This document shows, piece by piece, positions 7,766 to 15,328 of a stretch of DNA of 26,334 nt. A model generated the notes under the pieces. That model ran no database searches, was not told the origin of the DNA, and worked only from the letters and a program-made list of their open reading frames with translations. The stretch is from positions 1 through 26,334 of the forward strand of contig CAMPJJ010000079.1 in NCBI GenBank assembly GCA_946886855.1, in the 5' to 3' direction. This DNA comes from an uncultured Roseateles sp. Lineage in GTDB: Bacteria; Pseudomonadota; Gammaproteobacteria; Burkholderiales; Burkholderiaceae. The first letter of the stretch is position 1; each line of letters opens with the position of its first letter. Both the position numbers and the translations under genes were made by a program.

Positions 7766-8796
7766 GCGGAAGCCTGGGGCGATGTCGAAGAAGTCGAAGG
7801 CGTTGCGGCGGCGAAAGGCGCCGGCAGACCGAAGGCCGTCCTCAGCGCGTCGGCGCAGGCATCCAGCGCCTGCTCGGCCTCCGGAATGCTACGACCCATC
7901 TTGATGAAGTCGTGGGTCACGCCGCGGTACAGCTCCAGCCGGACCTCGTTGCCGTTGGCGCGCAGCAGGTCGGCGTAGGCGATGCCTTCGTCGATCAGCG
8001 GGTCGGCCTCGGCCAGGATGAGGGTCGCGGGCGCCAGGCCCTCGTGGTCCTCGGCCTGCAGCGGGGCGAAGCGCCAGTCGTCGCGCTGCGCCGTCGGGAT
8101 GTACTGGTTGAAGAACCACGCGATCGTGTCGGCGTCCAGCAGATGGCCTTTGGCGAAGCGGCGGTGCGAATCGGTGTCCGCATGGGCGGTCGCGCCGGGC
8201 GTGATCAGCAGCTGCATCACCAACGACAGGCCCAGTTGCCCGCGGATGTCGCGCGCATGCAGCGCCGTCACCGCGGCCAGCGTGCCGCCGGCGCTGTCGC
8301 CGCCGACGGCGATGCGCGCGCGGTCCAGGCCCAGGTCCGGGGCCGCAGTCGCCAGCCAGTCGAGCGCGGCCCAGCAGTCGTCGACGGCCGCGGGGAACGG
8401 ATGGTCCGGCGCCAGGCGGTAATCGACCGCGATCACCGCCGAGCCCGTGCGCAAGGCCAGCTGGCGGCACAGGCTGTCATGGGTCTCGAGGCTGCCGATG
8501 ACGAAGCCGCCGCCGTGGAAATACAGCAGCACCGGCAGCCCGCGCGCGTCCCGCGCGGCGGCGTCCTCGCGCGTGAGCGGCGCGTAAAGCCGCGCGGCGA
8601 TGTCGCCGGCGGGACCGGGGAGGGCCAGATTCTCGATGCGCGGCAGCGGCGCCCGCGGCAGGTCCAGGATCTCGGCGCCCATGAGGTAGGCGATGCGGGC
8701 CTGCTTGGGCGTGAGGCTGTGGAACGAGGGGCGGTTGGCGCGGTGGATGCGCTCGAGCACCGCGGCCATCCGCGGTGTCAACAAGGTGCTACTCAA
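7762..8796 (-). CDS. HSL-family alpha/beta hydrolase (carboxylesterase)
   Basis: A 344-residue alpha/beta hydrolase of the hormone-sensitive-lipase family. The oxyanion motif HGGG is at 94-97, the nucleophile S168 sits in GGDSAGG, and D265 (EADPLIDEG) and H295 (THDFIKM) complete the triad. No signal peptide, so it is cytoplasmic; such enzymes cut short-chain esters. I chose a TTG start at 8796 because GGAG (8803-8806) stands six bases ahead; the in-frame ATG at 8769 has no Shine-Dalgarno sequence and would shorten the protein to 335 residues, leaving the catalytic core intact. The last codon overlaps the thioesterase-GNAT gene by four bases, so the two form an operon. Confidence 0.9.
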   Translation of the reverse strand: MSSTLLTPRMAAVLERIHRANRPSFHSLTPKQARIAYLMGAEILDLPRAPLPRIENLALPGPAGDIAARLYAPLTREDAAARDARGLPVLLYFHGGGFVIGSLETHDSLCRQLALRTGSAVIAVDYRLAPDHPFPAAVDDCWAALDWLATAAPDLGLDRARIAVGGDSAGGTLAAVTALHARDIRGQLGLSLVMQLLITPGATAHADTDSHRRFAKGHLLDADTIAWFFNQYIPTAQRDDWRFAPLQAEDHEGLAPATLILAEADPLIDEGIAYADLLRANGNEVRLELYRGVTHDFIKMGRSIPEAEQALDACADALRTAFGLPAPFAAATPSTSSTSPQASA

Positions 8797-8910
8797 CGGG
8801 AACTCCAGGACGTAGGCTCGGCTGCTGCCAAGCCGCAATCGCGGGATTCTCCCAGACCCCGCGGGCGCGCGCCGGCACGCCCCGCCATCACCTGCCCAAG
8901 GACTTCGCCC

Positions 8911-10071
8911 ATGGCCCTGATCCAGTACCTCACCCACATCCACCTGGAAGCCGGCGCGCGTCGGCTGATCGGCGCGGAATGCGAACGCGCCGGCATCGCC
9001 CGGCCGCTGATCGTCACCGACAAGGGCGTGCGCGCGGCCGGCGTGCTGGACCTGGTCCTCGAGGCCTGGGCCGCGTCGCCCATCGCCGCGACCGCCCTGC
9101 CCATCTACGACGGCACGCCGCCCAACCCCACAGAGGCCGCGGTGCGCGAAGCCGTCGAGCAATTCCACGCCCACGGCTGCGACGGGCTGATCGCCGTCGG
9201 CGGCGGCTCGAGCATCGACCTGGCCAAGGGCGTCGCGATCGCCGCGACGCACGACGGCCCGCTGACGCAGTACGCCACCATCCTCGGCGGCGCCGGCAAC
9301 ATCACGGCCAGGGCCGTGCCGCTGATCGCCGTGCCGACCACGGCGGGCACCGGCTCCGAGGTCGCGCGCGGCGCCATCATCATCGTGGACGACGGCCGCA
9401 AGCTCGGCTTCCACAACGGGGCACTGATGCCCAAGTCGGCCGTCTGCGATCCCGAGCTGACGCGCAAGCTGCCGGCCCTGCTGACGGCGGCGACCGGCAT
9501 GGACGCGATCGCGCATTGCATGGAGACCTTCATGTCCGCGGCCTTCAATCCGCCGGCCGACGGCATCGCGCTCGAAGGCCTGCGACGCGGCTGGCGCCAG
9601 ATCGAGCGCGCCACCACGCATCCCGACGACCTCGACGCCCGCCTGGACATGATGGCCGCGAGCACGATGGGCGCGCTCGCCTTCCAGAAGGGGCTGGGCT
9701 GCGTGCATTCGCTGAGCCACGCGCTCGGCGGGCTGATGCCGACCCTGCACCACGGCACCTTGAACGCGGTCTTCCTGCCGGCGGTCATCCGCTTCAACGG
9801 GATGCACGACTCGATGCGCCGCGACGACAAGATCGCCCGCATGGGCCATGCGATGAACCTGCAGGAGGGCACCCCGGCCGACGAGCTCGCCGGCGCGGTC
9901 AAGGCGATGAACCAGCGCCTGGGACTGCCCGCCGGGTTGGGCGAGATGGGCGTGACGGTGGATCTCCACGAGCAGATCGTCGATCGCGCGCTGCACGACC
10001 ACACCCACAAGACCAATCCGCGCGAGGCCTCGGCGAGCGACTACCGGAAGATGCTGGACGAGTCGATGTGA
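8911..10071 (+). CDS. Iron-containing (group III) alcohol dehydrogenase
   Basis: A 386-residue member of the iron-dependent alcohol dehydrogenase family, cytoplasmic NAD(P)-linked enzymes that interconvert alcohols and aldehydes or ketones. The nucleotide-binding GGGSSIDLAKG (about 98-108) and TTAGTGSEV are present. By alignment with lactaldehyde reductase FucO from memory, the metal ligands are D198 and H202 (GMDAIAHCME), H266 (CVHSLSH) and H281 (LHHGTLNAVFLP). The start has AAGGA (8898-8902) eight bases ahead. It is divergent from the hydrolase/thioesterase operon across a 114-base gap, so common control is possible; that gap shows no recognisable operator. The substrate is not determined; 4-hydroxybutyrate or maleylacetate-type substrates are possible by family resemblance only. 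Confidence 0.92.
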   Translation: MALIQYLTHIHLEAGARRLIGAECERAGIARPLIVTDKGVRAAGVLDLVLEAWAASPIAATALPIYDGTPPNPTEAAVREAVEQFHAHGCDGLIAVGGGSSIDLAKGVAIAATHDGPLTQYATILGGAGNITARAVPLIAVPTTAGTGSEVARGAIIIVDDGRKLGFHNGALMPKSAVCDPELTRKLPALLTAATGMDAIAHCMETFMSAAFNPPADGIALEGLRRGWRQIERATTHPDDLDARLDMMAASTMGALAFQKGLGCVHSLSHALGGLMPTLHHGTLNAVFLPAVIRFNGMHDSMRRDDKIARMGHAMNLQEGTPADELAGAVKAMNQRLGLPAGLGEMGVTVDLHEQIVDRALHDHTHKTNPREASASDYRKMLDESM

Positions 10072-10126
10072 GTCCGGCCCCTGCCCTTCGGGACCCTCGG
10101 TACCTTGGGGACCCTCGGGCAGTTCT

Positions 10127-10155
10127 TTGACAAAAAACCTACCAACTAGTAGAGT
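10127..10155 (+). promoter_or_regulatory. tetR promoter with embedded operator
   Basis: A consensus -35 TTGACA (10127-10132), a 17-base spacer and a -10-like TAGAGT (10150-10155) precede the TetR gene. The spacer and the first half of the -10 hold CTACCAACTAGTAG (10139-10152), an imperfect inverted repeat (CTAC...GTAG). A repressor bound here would block polymerase, the usual arrangement for TetR autoregulation. Confidence 0.7.
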
Positions 10156-10182
10156 GCAGCCTCATTCCACCGATGAGGCCCC

Positions 10183-10770
10183 ATGACCGTCGAGCTCTCC
10201 CCCAAGGCCGCCGAGATCGTCGCGCACACGCGATCGCTGCTGGTCGCGGGCGGCTACAACAGCTTCAGCTACGCCGACCTGGCCGAGCGTGTCAGCATCA
10301 CCAAGGCCAGCATCCACCACCACTTCCCGAGCAAGGCGGTGCTGGTCCGGACCGTCGTGACGCTGTACCGCGAGGAAGCCAGGAACGGCCTGGCCGGCCT
10401 GTCACGGCAGCTCGACGACCCTTTGTCCGAGCTCAACGCCTACGCCGATTACTGGTCGGCCTGCATCCGCAGCGGCGAGCACCCGTTCTGCATCTGCGCG
10501 ATGCTCGCCACGGAGTTGCCGACCATCCCGGACGAGGTCGCCACCGAGGTCCGCGGGCACTTCCACGACCTGAACGCGTGGCTCGCGTCCGTGCTCAAGC
10601 GCGGCGCGGCCGCCGGACAGTTCCACCTGCCCAACAACCCGGCGATCTCGGCACGCGCCTTCATGGCGGTCGTGCACGGCGCCATGCTGATGGCCCGCGC
10701 GCTGGACGACCCGAAGTCCTTCGCCACCATCGTGCAGCCGGCCATCCTCAAGCTGACCCAACCCGCCTGA
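10183..10770 (+). CDS. TetR/AcrR-family transcriptional regulator
   Basis: A 195-residue one-component repressor. The N-terminal helix-turn-helix (about 12-58) shows the usual FSYADLAERVSITKASIHHHFPSK pattern in parts. The rest is a helical ligand-binding domain. A Cys-X-Cys pair (C103, C105 in PFCICAML), with C94 nearby, sits where related TetR proteins have conserved cysteines, so a thiol- or electrophile-sensing role is conceivable but inferred. The start is supported by GAGG about five bases ahead. It most likely represses itself (operator at 10139) and the downstream membrane-protein gene (identical operator at 10834). Its own terminator separates it from that gene, so the two are separate transcripts. 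Confidence 0.92.
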   Translation: MTVELSPKAAEIVAHTRSLLVAGGYNSFSYADLAERVSITKASIHHHFPSKAVLVRTVVTLYREEARNGLAGLSRQLDDPLSELNAYADYWSACIRSGEHPFCICAMLATELPTIPDEVATEVRGHFHDLNAWLASVLKRGAAAGQFHLPNNPAISARAFMAVVHGAMLMARALDDPKSFATIVQPAILKLTQPA

Positions 10771-10797
10771 TTCCTTGCCTGATACCCGACCGTCCGA

Positions 10798-10822
10798 GGC
10801 GGCACACGCCGCCCTTCTTTTT
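10798..10822 (+). terminator. Rho-independent terminator after tetR
   Basis: Stem GGCGGC/GCCGCC (10798-10803, 10808-10813) with an ACAC loop, followed by CTTCTTTTT. It sits 27 bases after the tetR stop and directly before the second operator. Confidence 0.85.
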
Positions 10823-10850
10823 GCCCACCAACCCTACCAACTAGTAGGTC
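10821..10850 (+). promoter_or_regulatory. Second copy of the TetR operator, promoter of the membrane-protein gene
   Basis: CTACCAACTAGTAG (10834-10847) is base-for-base identical to the copy in front of tetR and here extends to CCTACCAACTAGTAGG. TTGCCC (10821-10826) stands in the same relative place as the -35 of tetR, and TAGGTC (10845-10850) in place of its -10. Hence the same repressor should control both promoters. Confidence 0.68.
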
Positions 10851-10872
10851 GTATTTTCATCCGAGGTTCACC

Positions 10873-11427
10873 ATGCCGCATCCCTTGTCGACGCTCGGCG
10901 TCATCCACACCGTCATCAGTCTCGTGCCCGTCGTGGCGGGCCTCTACGGCTTCGCCCGCTTCCGCCGCATCGACGCCGCCACGCGATCCGGCCAGGTCTA
11001 CCTGGCCGGCCTGGCCGTCTCGGTCTTCACCTCGTTCGGGCTCTCCAGCGTCGTCGGCGTGAATCCCGGCCACGTGCTGGGCGTGCTGGCCCTGCTGGCG
11101 GCCTTCGGCGGTGCGTGGATCGCGCCGCGGCTGGCGTTCTTCGGCGGTCTGCGTCCGCACCTGCAGACCTTCGGCCTCTCGTTCAGCTTCTTCCTGCTGA
11201 TGGTCCCGGGCATCAACGAGACGCTCAGCCGCCTGCCCGCCGCGCATCCGCTGGCGACGGGCCCGGAGGATCCGGTGGTGAAGACCGCGCTGCTGGGCTG
11301 GGTGCTGATCTTCCTCGTCGGGTTCACGCTGCAGAGCCTCGCGATCCGCGCCGAAAACCGCGCCGAAAACCGCGCCGAAAACCGCGCCGAGAAGCGCGCC
11401 GAGCACCGCACGAAGGTCCGCGGCTGA
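10873..11427 (+). CDS. Five-helix integral membrane protein, function unknown
   Basis: A 184-residue hydrophobic protein with about five predicted membrane helices (residues roughly 7-27, 41-60, 66-86, 97-116 and 137-158). A loop with GINETLSRLP follows helix 4. No catalytic motif is recognised. The start has GAGG (10863-10866) six bases ahead. The C-terminus is a soluble, highly charged tail of five Arg-Ala-Glu-X repeats (about 159-178) that should lie in the cytoplasm by the positive-inside rule. The gene has its own promoter with a copy of the TetR operator, so it is probably the main target of that regulator and may act in response to a small toxic or signal molecule. That role is inferred from context only. 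Confidence 0.75.
   Translation: MPHPLSTLGVIHTVISLVPVVAGLYGFARFRRIDAATRSGQVYLAGLAVSVFTSFGLSSVVGVNPGHVLGVLALLAAFGGAWIAPRLAFFGGLRPHLQTFGLSFSFFLLMVPGINETLSRLPAAHPLATGPEDPVVKTALLGWVLIFLVGFTLQSLAIRAENRAENRAENRAEKRAEHRTKVRG
11347..11406 (+). repeat. Five tandem 12-bp repeats coding Arg-Ala-Glu-X
   Basis: CGCGCCGAAAAC is repeated exactly three times (11347-11382), followed by two diverged copies ending in AAG and CAC (11383-11406). The unit length is a multiple of three, so copy-number change keeps the frame and would only lengthen or shorten the charged tail of the membrane protein. Confidence 0.9.
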
Positions 11428-11442
11428 GTCGCCTCGTCAGCG

Positions 11443-11481
11443 GCCGGCGGCGATCGCCGGCTCGCTGAAGGTCTTCAGCGA
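11443..11481. terminator. Pair of hairpins between convergent genes
   Basis: GCCGGCG/CGCCGGC (11443-11449 and 11455-11461) is followed directly by a 20-base near-perfect palindrome (11462-11481) that covers the stop codon of the dehydratase gene. Neither has a U-tract. They lie between the convergent membrane-protein and dehydratase genes and may protect 3' ends or slow polymerase; a true intrinsic terminator is uncertain. Confidence 0.35.
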
Positions 11482-13202
11482 TCCTCCGGCGCCTTGCCCG
11501 TCGTCTTCACGGCGCGCAGGAAGTCGAAGTCGACGCCCTGGTCGGCCTGCGTGACCGTCTGCAGGAACAGCTTGCGGTAACCGCGCTCCGCGGTCGGCTC
11601 GACGACCGGGTGCTCCGCGGCCCGCCGCGCGAGCTCCTCCTCGGAGACGAGCAGCGCGATCTCCCGCTGCTTCACGCTCAGCCGGATGCGATCGCCGCTG
11701 CGCACGTGGGCCAGCGGGCCGCCCACGGCCGCCTCGGGCGTCACGTGCAGCACGATGGTGCCGAAGGCCGTGCCGCTCATGCGGCCGTCGGACACGCGCA
11801 CGATGTCCTTCACCCCGGCCCGCGCCAGCTTGCGCGGGATCGGGATGTAGCCTGCCTCGGGCATGCCGGGCGCGCCCTTGGGGCCGATGTTCTTGAGCAC
11901 CAGGATGTCGTCGGCGGTCACGTCGAGCTCGTCGCTGTCGATGCGCGCGGCCAGGTCCGCGCTGTTCTCGAAGACGACCGCCCGGCCCTCGTGCTCCATC
12001 AGCGTCGGATCCGCCGCCGACTGCTTGATGATCGCGCCGCCCGGCGCCAGATTCCCGCGCAGCACGGCCAGGCCGCCCTGCGGATAGACCGGCCGGTCGA
12101 ACGGACGCACCACGTCCTGCGCGAAGCCTTCACCGGCGCGCTCGATCTCCTCGCCCAGCGTCCGCCCGGTGACCGTCAGCGCCTCCAGGCGCAGCAGCGG
12201 CTTGAGCTCGCGCAGCAGCGTCGCCATGCCGCCCGCGTGGTGGAAGTCCTCCATGTAGTGCTGACCCGACGGCTTGAGGTCGAGCAGCACCGGCGTCTCG
12301 CGCCCCAGGCGGTCGAGCCCGGCGAGGTCGATGTCGATGCCCATGCGGCCCGCGATCGCGGTCAGGTGCACGATGCCGTTGGTCGAGCCGCCGATCGCGA
12401 GCAGCACGCGCAGCGCATTCTCGAACGCGGCCGGCGTGAGGATCTTGTCGATCGTCAGCCCGTTGCGGGCGAGCGCCACCGCCTGCGCGCCGGTCTGCTC
12501 GGCGATGCGGATGCGGTCCGCCGTGACGGCCGGCGGCGACGCGCCGCCCGGCACCGTCATGCCGAGCGCTTCCGCCACGCAGGCCATGGTGCTGGCCGTG
12601 CCCATCACCGAGCAGGTGCCCACGCTCGCGACGAGCTGGTTGTTGACGTCGGCGATCTCCTGGTCGTCGATCTCGTCCGCGCGGTACTTGCCCCAGTAGC
12701 GGCGGCAGTCGGTGCAGGCGCCGACGCGCTCGCCCCGATGGCTGCCCGTCAGCATCGAGCCGGTGATCAGCTGGATCGCCGGGATGCCCGCCGAGGCCGC
12801 GCCCATCAGCTGCGCCGGCACCGTCTTGTCGCAGCCGCCGATCAGCACGACCGCGTCCATCGGCTGCGCGCGCACCAGCTCCTCGGTGTCCATCGACATC
12901 AGGTTGCGCAGGTACATGCTGGTCGGCGCGGAGAAACTCTCGTGCACCGAGATCGTCGGGAAGTCCATCGGCAGCCCGCCGGCGAGCATGATCCCGCGCT
13001 TCACCGCCTCCAGCAGCTGCGGCATGTTCCCGTGGCACGGGTTGTAGCTGCTGCCGGTGTTGGTGATGCCGATGACCGGCCGGTCCAGCGCGTCGTCGGT
13101 GTAGCCCGCGCCCTTGATGAAGGCCTTGCGCAGGAACAGCGAGAAGCCCTGGTCGCCGTAGTGGGTGAGGCCCTTCTTCAGGCCCTTGGGGGTGTCGCTC
13201 AT
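11475..13202 (-). CDS. IlvD/Edd-family sugar-acid dehydratase
   Basis: A 575-residue Fe-S dehydratase of the IlvD/Edd family. The cluster cysteines are C56 (NPCHGN), C124 (GGCDKT) and C197 (GTCSVMGTAS), each three residues before those I recall for Rhizobium L-arabinonate dehydratase, and the catalytic serine motif GRMSG is present. The CTDCRRYWGKYR segment and overall length suggest a pentonate/hexonate dehydratase that turns an aldonic acid into a 2-keto-3-deoxy acid, not the branched-chain amino acid enzyme. It follows the Bug receptor gene by 7 bases on the same strand, so uptake and first catabolic step are probably co-expressed, under the divergent LysR regulator. The exact sugar acid is unknown. 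Downstream aldolase or dehydrogenase genes of such a pathway are not in this window. Confidence 0.9.
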   Translation of the reverse strand: MSDTPKGLKKGLTHYGDQGFSLFLRKAFIKGAGYTDDALDRPVIGITNTGSSYNPCHGNMPQLLEAVKRGIMLAGGLPMDFPTISVHESFSAPTSMYLRNLMSMDTEELVRAQPMDAVVLIGGCDKTVPAQLMGAASAGIPAIQLITGSMLTGSHRGERVGACTDCRRYWGKYRADEIDDQEIADVNNQLVASVGTCSVMGTASTMACVAEALGMTVPGGASPPAVTADRIRIAEQTGAQAVALARNGLTIDKILTPAAFENALRVLLAIGGSTNGIVHLTAIAGRMGIDIDLAGLDRLGRETPVLLDLKPSGQHYMEDFHHAGGMATLLRELKPLLRLEALTVTGRTLGEEIERAGEGFAQDVVRPFDRPVYPQGGLAVLRGNLAPGGAIIKQSAADPTLMEHEGRAVVFENSADLAARIDSDELDVTADDILVLKNIGPKGAPGMPEAGYIPIPRKLARAGVKDIVRVSDGRMSGTAFGTIVLHVTPEAAVGGPLAHVRSGDRIRLSVKQREIALLVSEEELARRAAEHPVVEPTAERGYRKLFLQTVTQADQGVDFDFLRAVKTTGKAPEDR

Positions 13203-13209
13203 GAGGGGC

Positions 13210-14265
13210 TCACTCGTCTGCCTTGATGTTGGCCGCGGCGATGACCTTGGCCCATGTCGTCACTTCGCCCTTGAGGCGCCCCTGCGCGGCGGCCGGCGTC
13301 AGCGGCGCCTGCGCCACCACGCCCTGCTGGGCCAACTGTGCCAGCACCTCGGGCTTCCTGAGCGCCTTGTAGATTTCCGCGTTCAGGCGCGACACGACGT
13401 CCGCCGGCGTGCCCGCGGGCACCAGCACGCCGAAGGTCGAGGTCACCAGCACGCTGGGGAAGCCGGCCTCGGCCGTGGTCGGCACGTCGGGCAGGTTGGG
13501 GTCCCGCGCGGAGGCCGCCACGGCCAGCGGCGTCAGCTTGCCGCCCTTGATGAACTGCAGCACCGCCGGCACCGTCTCGGCCATGAACTGGATCTGGCCG
13601 GCGATCAGGTCGGTGACGGCGGGGCCGCTGCCGCGGTAGGGGATGTTGTCGGTGGCGAGCTTGCCCTGGAGCTTCAGCATCTCCGAGGCCAGGCGCTGCG
13701 GCGCGCCGGCGCCGGAGGAGCCGAAGGACGTCTTGCCCGGATTCGCCTGGATGTAGGCGACGAGTTCCTTGAGCGACTTCGCCGGCACCGAGGGGTTGGC
13801 CACGAAGACCAGGGGCACGCTGCCGACGACGGCGGCGGTCTGGAAGTCCTTGACCAGGTCGTAGCGGACCTTGCCCTTCTCCAGGGTCGCGATGGTCGCG
13901 TGCGACGTCATCGCGCCCATCAGGATCGTGTAGCCGTCGGGCGCGGCCTTGGCGACGGCCTGCGCGCCGAGGTTCCCGCCCGCGCCGGCGCGGTTCTCGA
14001 CGATCACCTGCTTGCCCAGTCCCGTCGACAGCTCCGCCGCGAGGATGCGGCCGATGATGTCGGTGGCGCCACCGGGTGAGAACGGCACGATCATCGTGAT
14101 GACCTTGTCCGGCCAGGTCGCGGCGGCGGCGGATCCGGCCAGGACGAGCGAGGACGCCGCCACCGCGGCGGCGGCGGCAAGGACCTGGCGGCGACGGACG
14201 CCGGAAGTCCGAAGCGCGGGACGGGGCAACGATCGCGGCAATGAGCGCGTTGATGAACGGGGCAT
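13210..14265 (-). CDS. Bug-family tripartite tricarboxylate transporter receptor
   Basis: A 351-residue periplasmic binding protein of the Bug (TctC) family. A long N-terminal region of about 48 residues carries an RRRQVLAAAA motif consistent with Tat export and ends in an Ala-rich cleavage region before TWPDK. Typical family segments follow: VPFSPGGATDIIGR, VIVENRAGAGGNLGAQ, AAPDGYTILMG, FGSSGAGAP and LPDVPTTAEAGFP. Such receptors bind a carboxylate and hand it to TctA/TctB membrane subunits, which are not encoded here. The start is set by AGGAG (14271-14275 on the minus strand) five bases ahead. It is first in a two-gene operon with the dehydratase, so an aldonic or related acid is a reasonable guess for its ligand. 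Confidence 0.93.
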   Translation of the reverse strand: MPRSSTRSLPRSLPRPALRTSGVRRRQVLAAAAAVAASSLVLAGSAAAATWPDKVITMIVPFSPGGATDIIGRILAAELSTGLGKQVIVENRAGAGGNLGAQAVAKAAPDGYTILMGAMTSHATIATLEKGKVRYDLVKDFQTAAVVGSVPLVFVANPSVPAKSLKELVAYIQANPGKTSFGSSGAGAPQRLASEMLKLQGKLATDNIPYRGSGPAVTDLIAGQIQFMAETVPAVLQFIKGGKLTPLAVAASARDPNLPDVPTTAEAGFPSVLVTSTFGVLVPAGTPADVVSRLNAEIYKALRKPEVLAQLAQQGVVAQAPLTPAAAQGRLKGEVTTWAKVIAAANIKADE

Positions 14266-14347
14266 GTTGTCTCCTGGCTGTGGTCAGCGGGGTTGTTATG
14301 AGTCGTTGTGGGTAGCGATGGTTGGCCAAACACGACCCGAAAACAAT

Positions 14348-14371
14348 TTGCTTCCCATTGCTTCAGAGCAA
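14348..14371. promoter_or_regulatory. Candidate LysR-type operator in the divergent gap
   Basis: TTGCT (14358-14362) and AGCAA (14367-14371) are perfect 5-bp arms around TCAG; TTGCTTC is also directly repeated ten bases earlier (14348-14354). The site is about 57 bases before the LysR start and 85-90 bases before the Bug start, in an AT-rich stretch, as expected for a regulator of both genes. Binding is inferred. Confidence 0.4.
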
Positions 14372-14427
14372 AAAATTCCTTATGTTCCGGAGCCGCCCGG
14401 TCCGGGCGACGCATGAAGGACGCCGGG

Positions 14428-15318
14428 ATGGATCTGCGCTACGTTCAAAGCTTCGTGACGACGGTCGAGTGCGGCTCCATCGCGGAGGCCGCGCGGCGGC
14501 TCGACATGACCGCGCCGGCGGTGGCCGCGCGCCTGAAGGCGCTGGAGGATGACCTCGGCACCGCGCTGATCCGGCGCTCGGGGCGTTCGGTGAAGCCGAC
14601 GGCGGCGGGGCTCAACATCTTCGACCGTGCGCGCAACATGCTGCGCGAGGAGCGCGACCTGCGCGCGCTCGCCAACGAGAAGGTGCAGTTGGGCGAACTG
14701 CGGCTGGGCGCGTTCGTCTCGGCGCTGACGACGGTGCTGCCGCCGGTGCTGCGGCGCCTCTACGCGAGCCATTCCGACCTCTCGGTCTCGGTCGTCTCGA
14801 ACGCGTCGACGGAGCTGGTGCGCATGGTGGCGGCCGGCGACCTGGACGCCGCGGTGGTGGTCGAGCCGCAGTTCACCATCCCCAAGACCTGCGAGTGGCG
14901 CGAGCTGATGACGGAGCCGCTCGTGGTCGTGGCCCCCAAGGAACTGGCCCGGCGCGACGCGCACGACCTGCTCCGCACGGAGCCCTTCATCCAGTACGAC
15001 CGCTCGGTGCTCGGCGGTCAGCTGGCGGACCGCTACCTGCGCCAGCAAGGCCTGACCCCGCGACGCCGGCTGGAGATCAACGGCCTGATGTCGATCGCGG
15101 CGATGGTGGACCAGGGGCTGGGCATCTCGCTGCTGCCGGACTGGTCGGCGCTGTGGTCCAGCGGTCTGGCGATCCAGAAGGTGCGGCTCCCCGGCACCGC
15201 GCCGGTCCGCAAGAGCGGCTTCGTCTGGAGCGCGCAAAGCCCGCGCGCGCCGCTGGCGCGGATGTTCCTGGAGCAGGCGGAGGCGCTGTTCGCGCCGACG
15301 GGGAAGCGCAAGCGGTGA
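14428..15318 (+). CDS. LysR-family transcriptional regulator
   Basis: A 296-residue LysR-type regulator. Residues 1-60 are the winged helix-turn-helix: MDLRYVQSFVTTVECGSIAE at the start, then AARRLDMTAPAVAARLKALE. The remainder is the two-lobed effector-binding domain. The start at 14428 is selected because the family begins with this Met-Asp-Leu pattern and AAGGA (14416-14420) lies seven bases ahead; frames open further upstream add residues without similarity. It is divergent from the Bug receptor and dehydratase genes, the classical arrangement in which the LysR protein activates the neighbour in response to the pathway substrate. It ends only 10 bases before the first hipBA operator-like repeat. 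Confidence 0.92.
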   Translation: MDLRYVQSFVTTVECGSIAEAARRLDMTAPAVAARLKALEDDLGTALIRRSGRSVKPTAAGLNIFDRARNMLREERDLRALANEKVQLGELRLGAFVSALTTVLPPVLRRLYASHSDLSVSVVSNASTELVRMVAAGDLDAAVVVEPQFTIPKTCEWRELMTEPLVVVAPKELARRDAHDLLRTEPFIQYDRSVLGGQLADRYLRQQGLTPRRRLEINGLMSIAAMVDQGLGISLLPDWSALWSSGLAIQKVRLPGTAPVRKSGFVWSAQSPRAPLARMFLEQAEALFAPTGKRKR

Positions 15319-15328
15319 TGCGATAAAT

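Noticed and set aside
11347..11406. CRISPR-like array
   Set aside because: Units are 12 bases without spacers and lie in frame inside a gene.
11610..13226. 538-codon plus-strand frame opposite the dehydratase
   Set aside because: Arg/His/Ala-rich shadow of the dehydratase gene with no recognisable motif.
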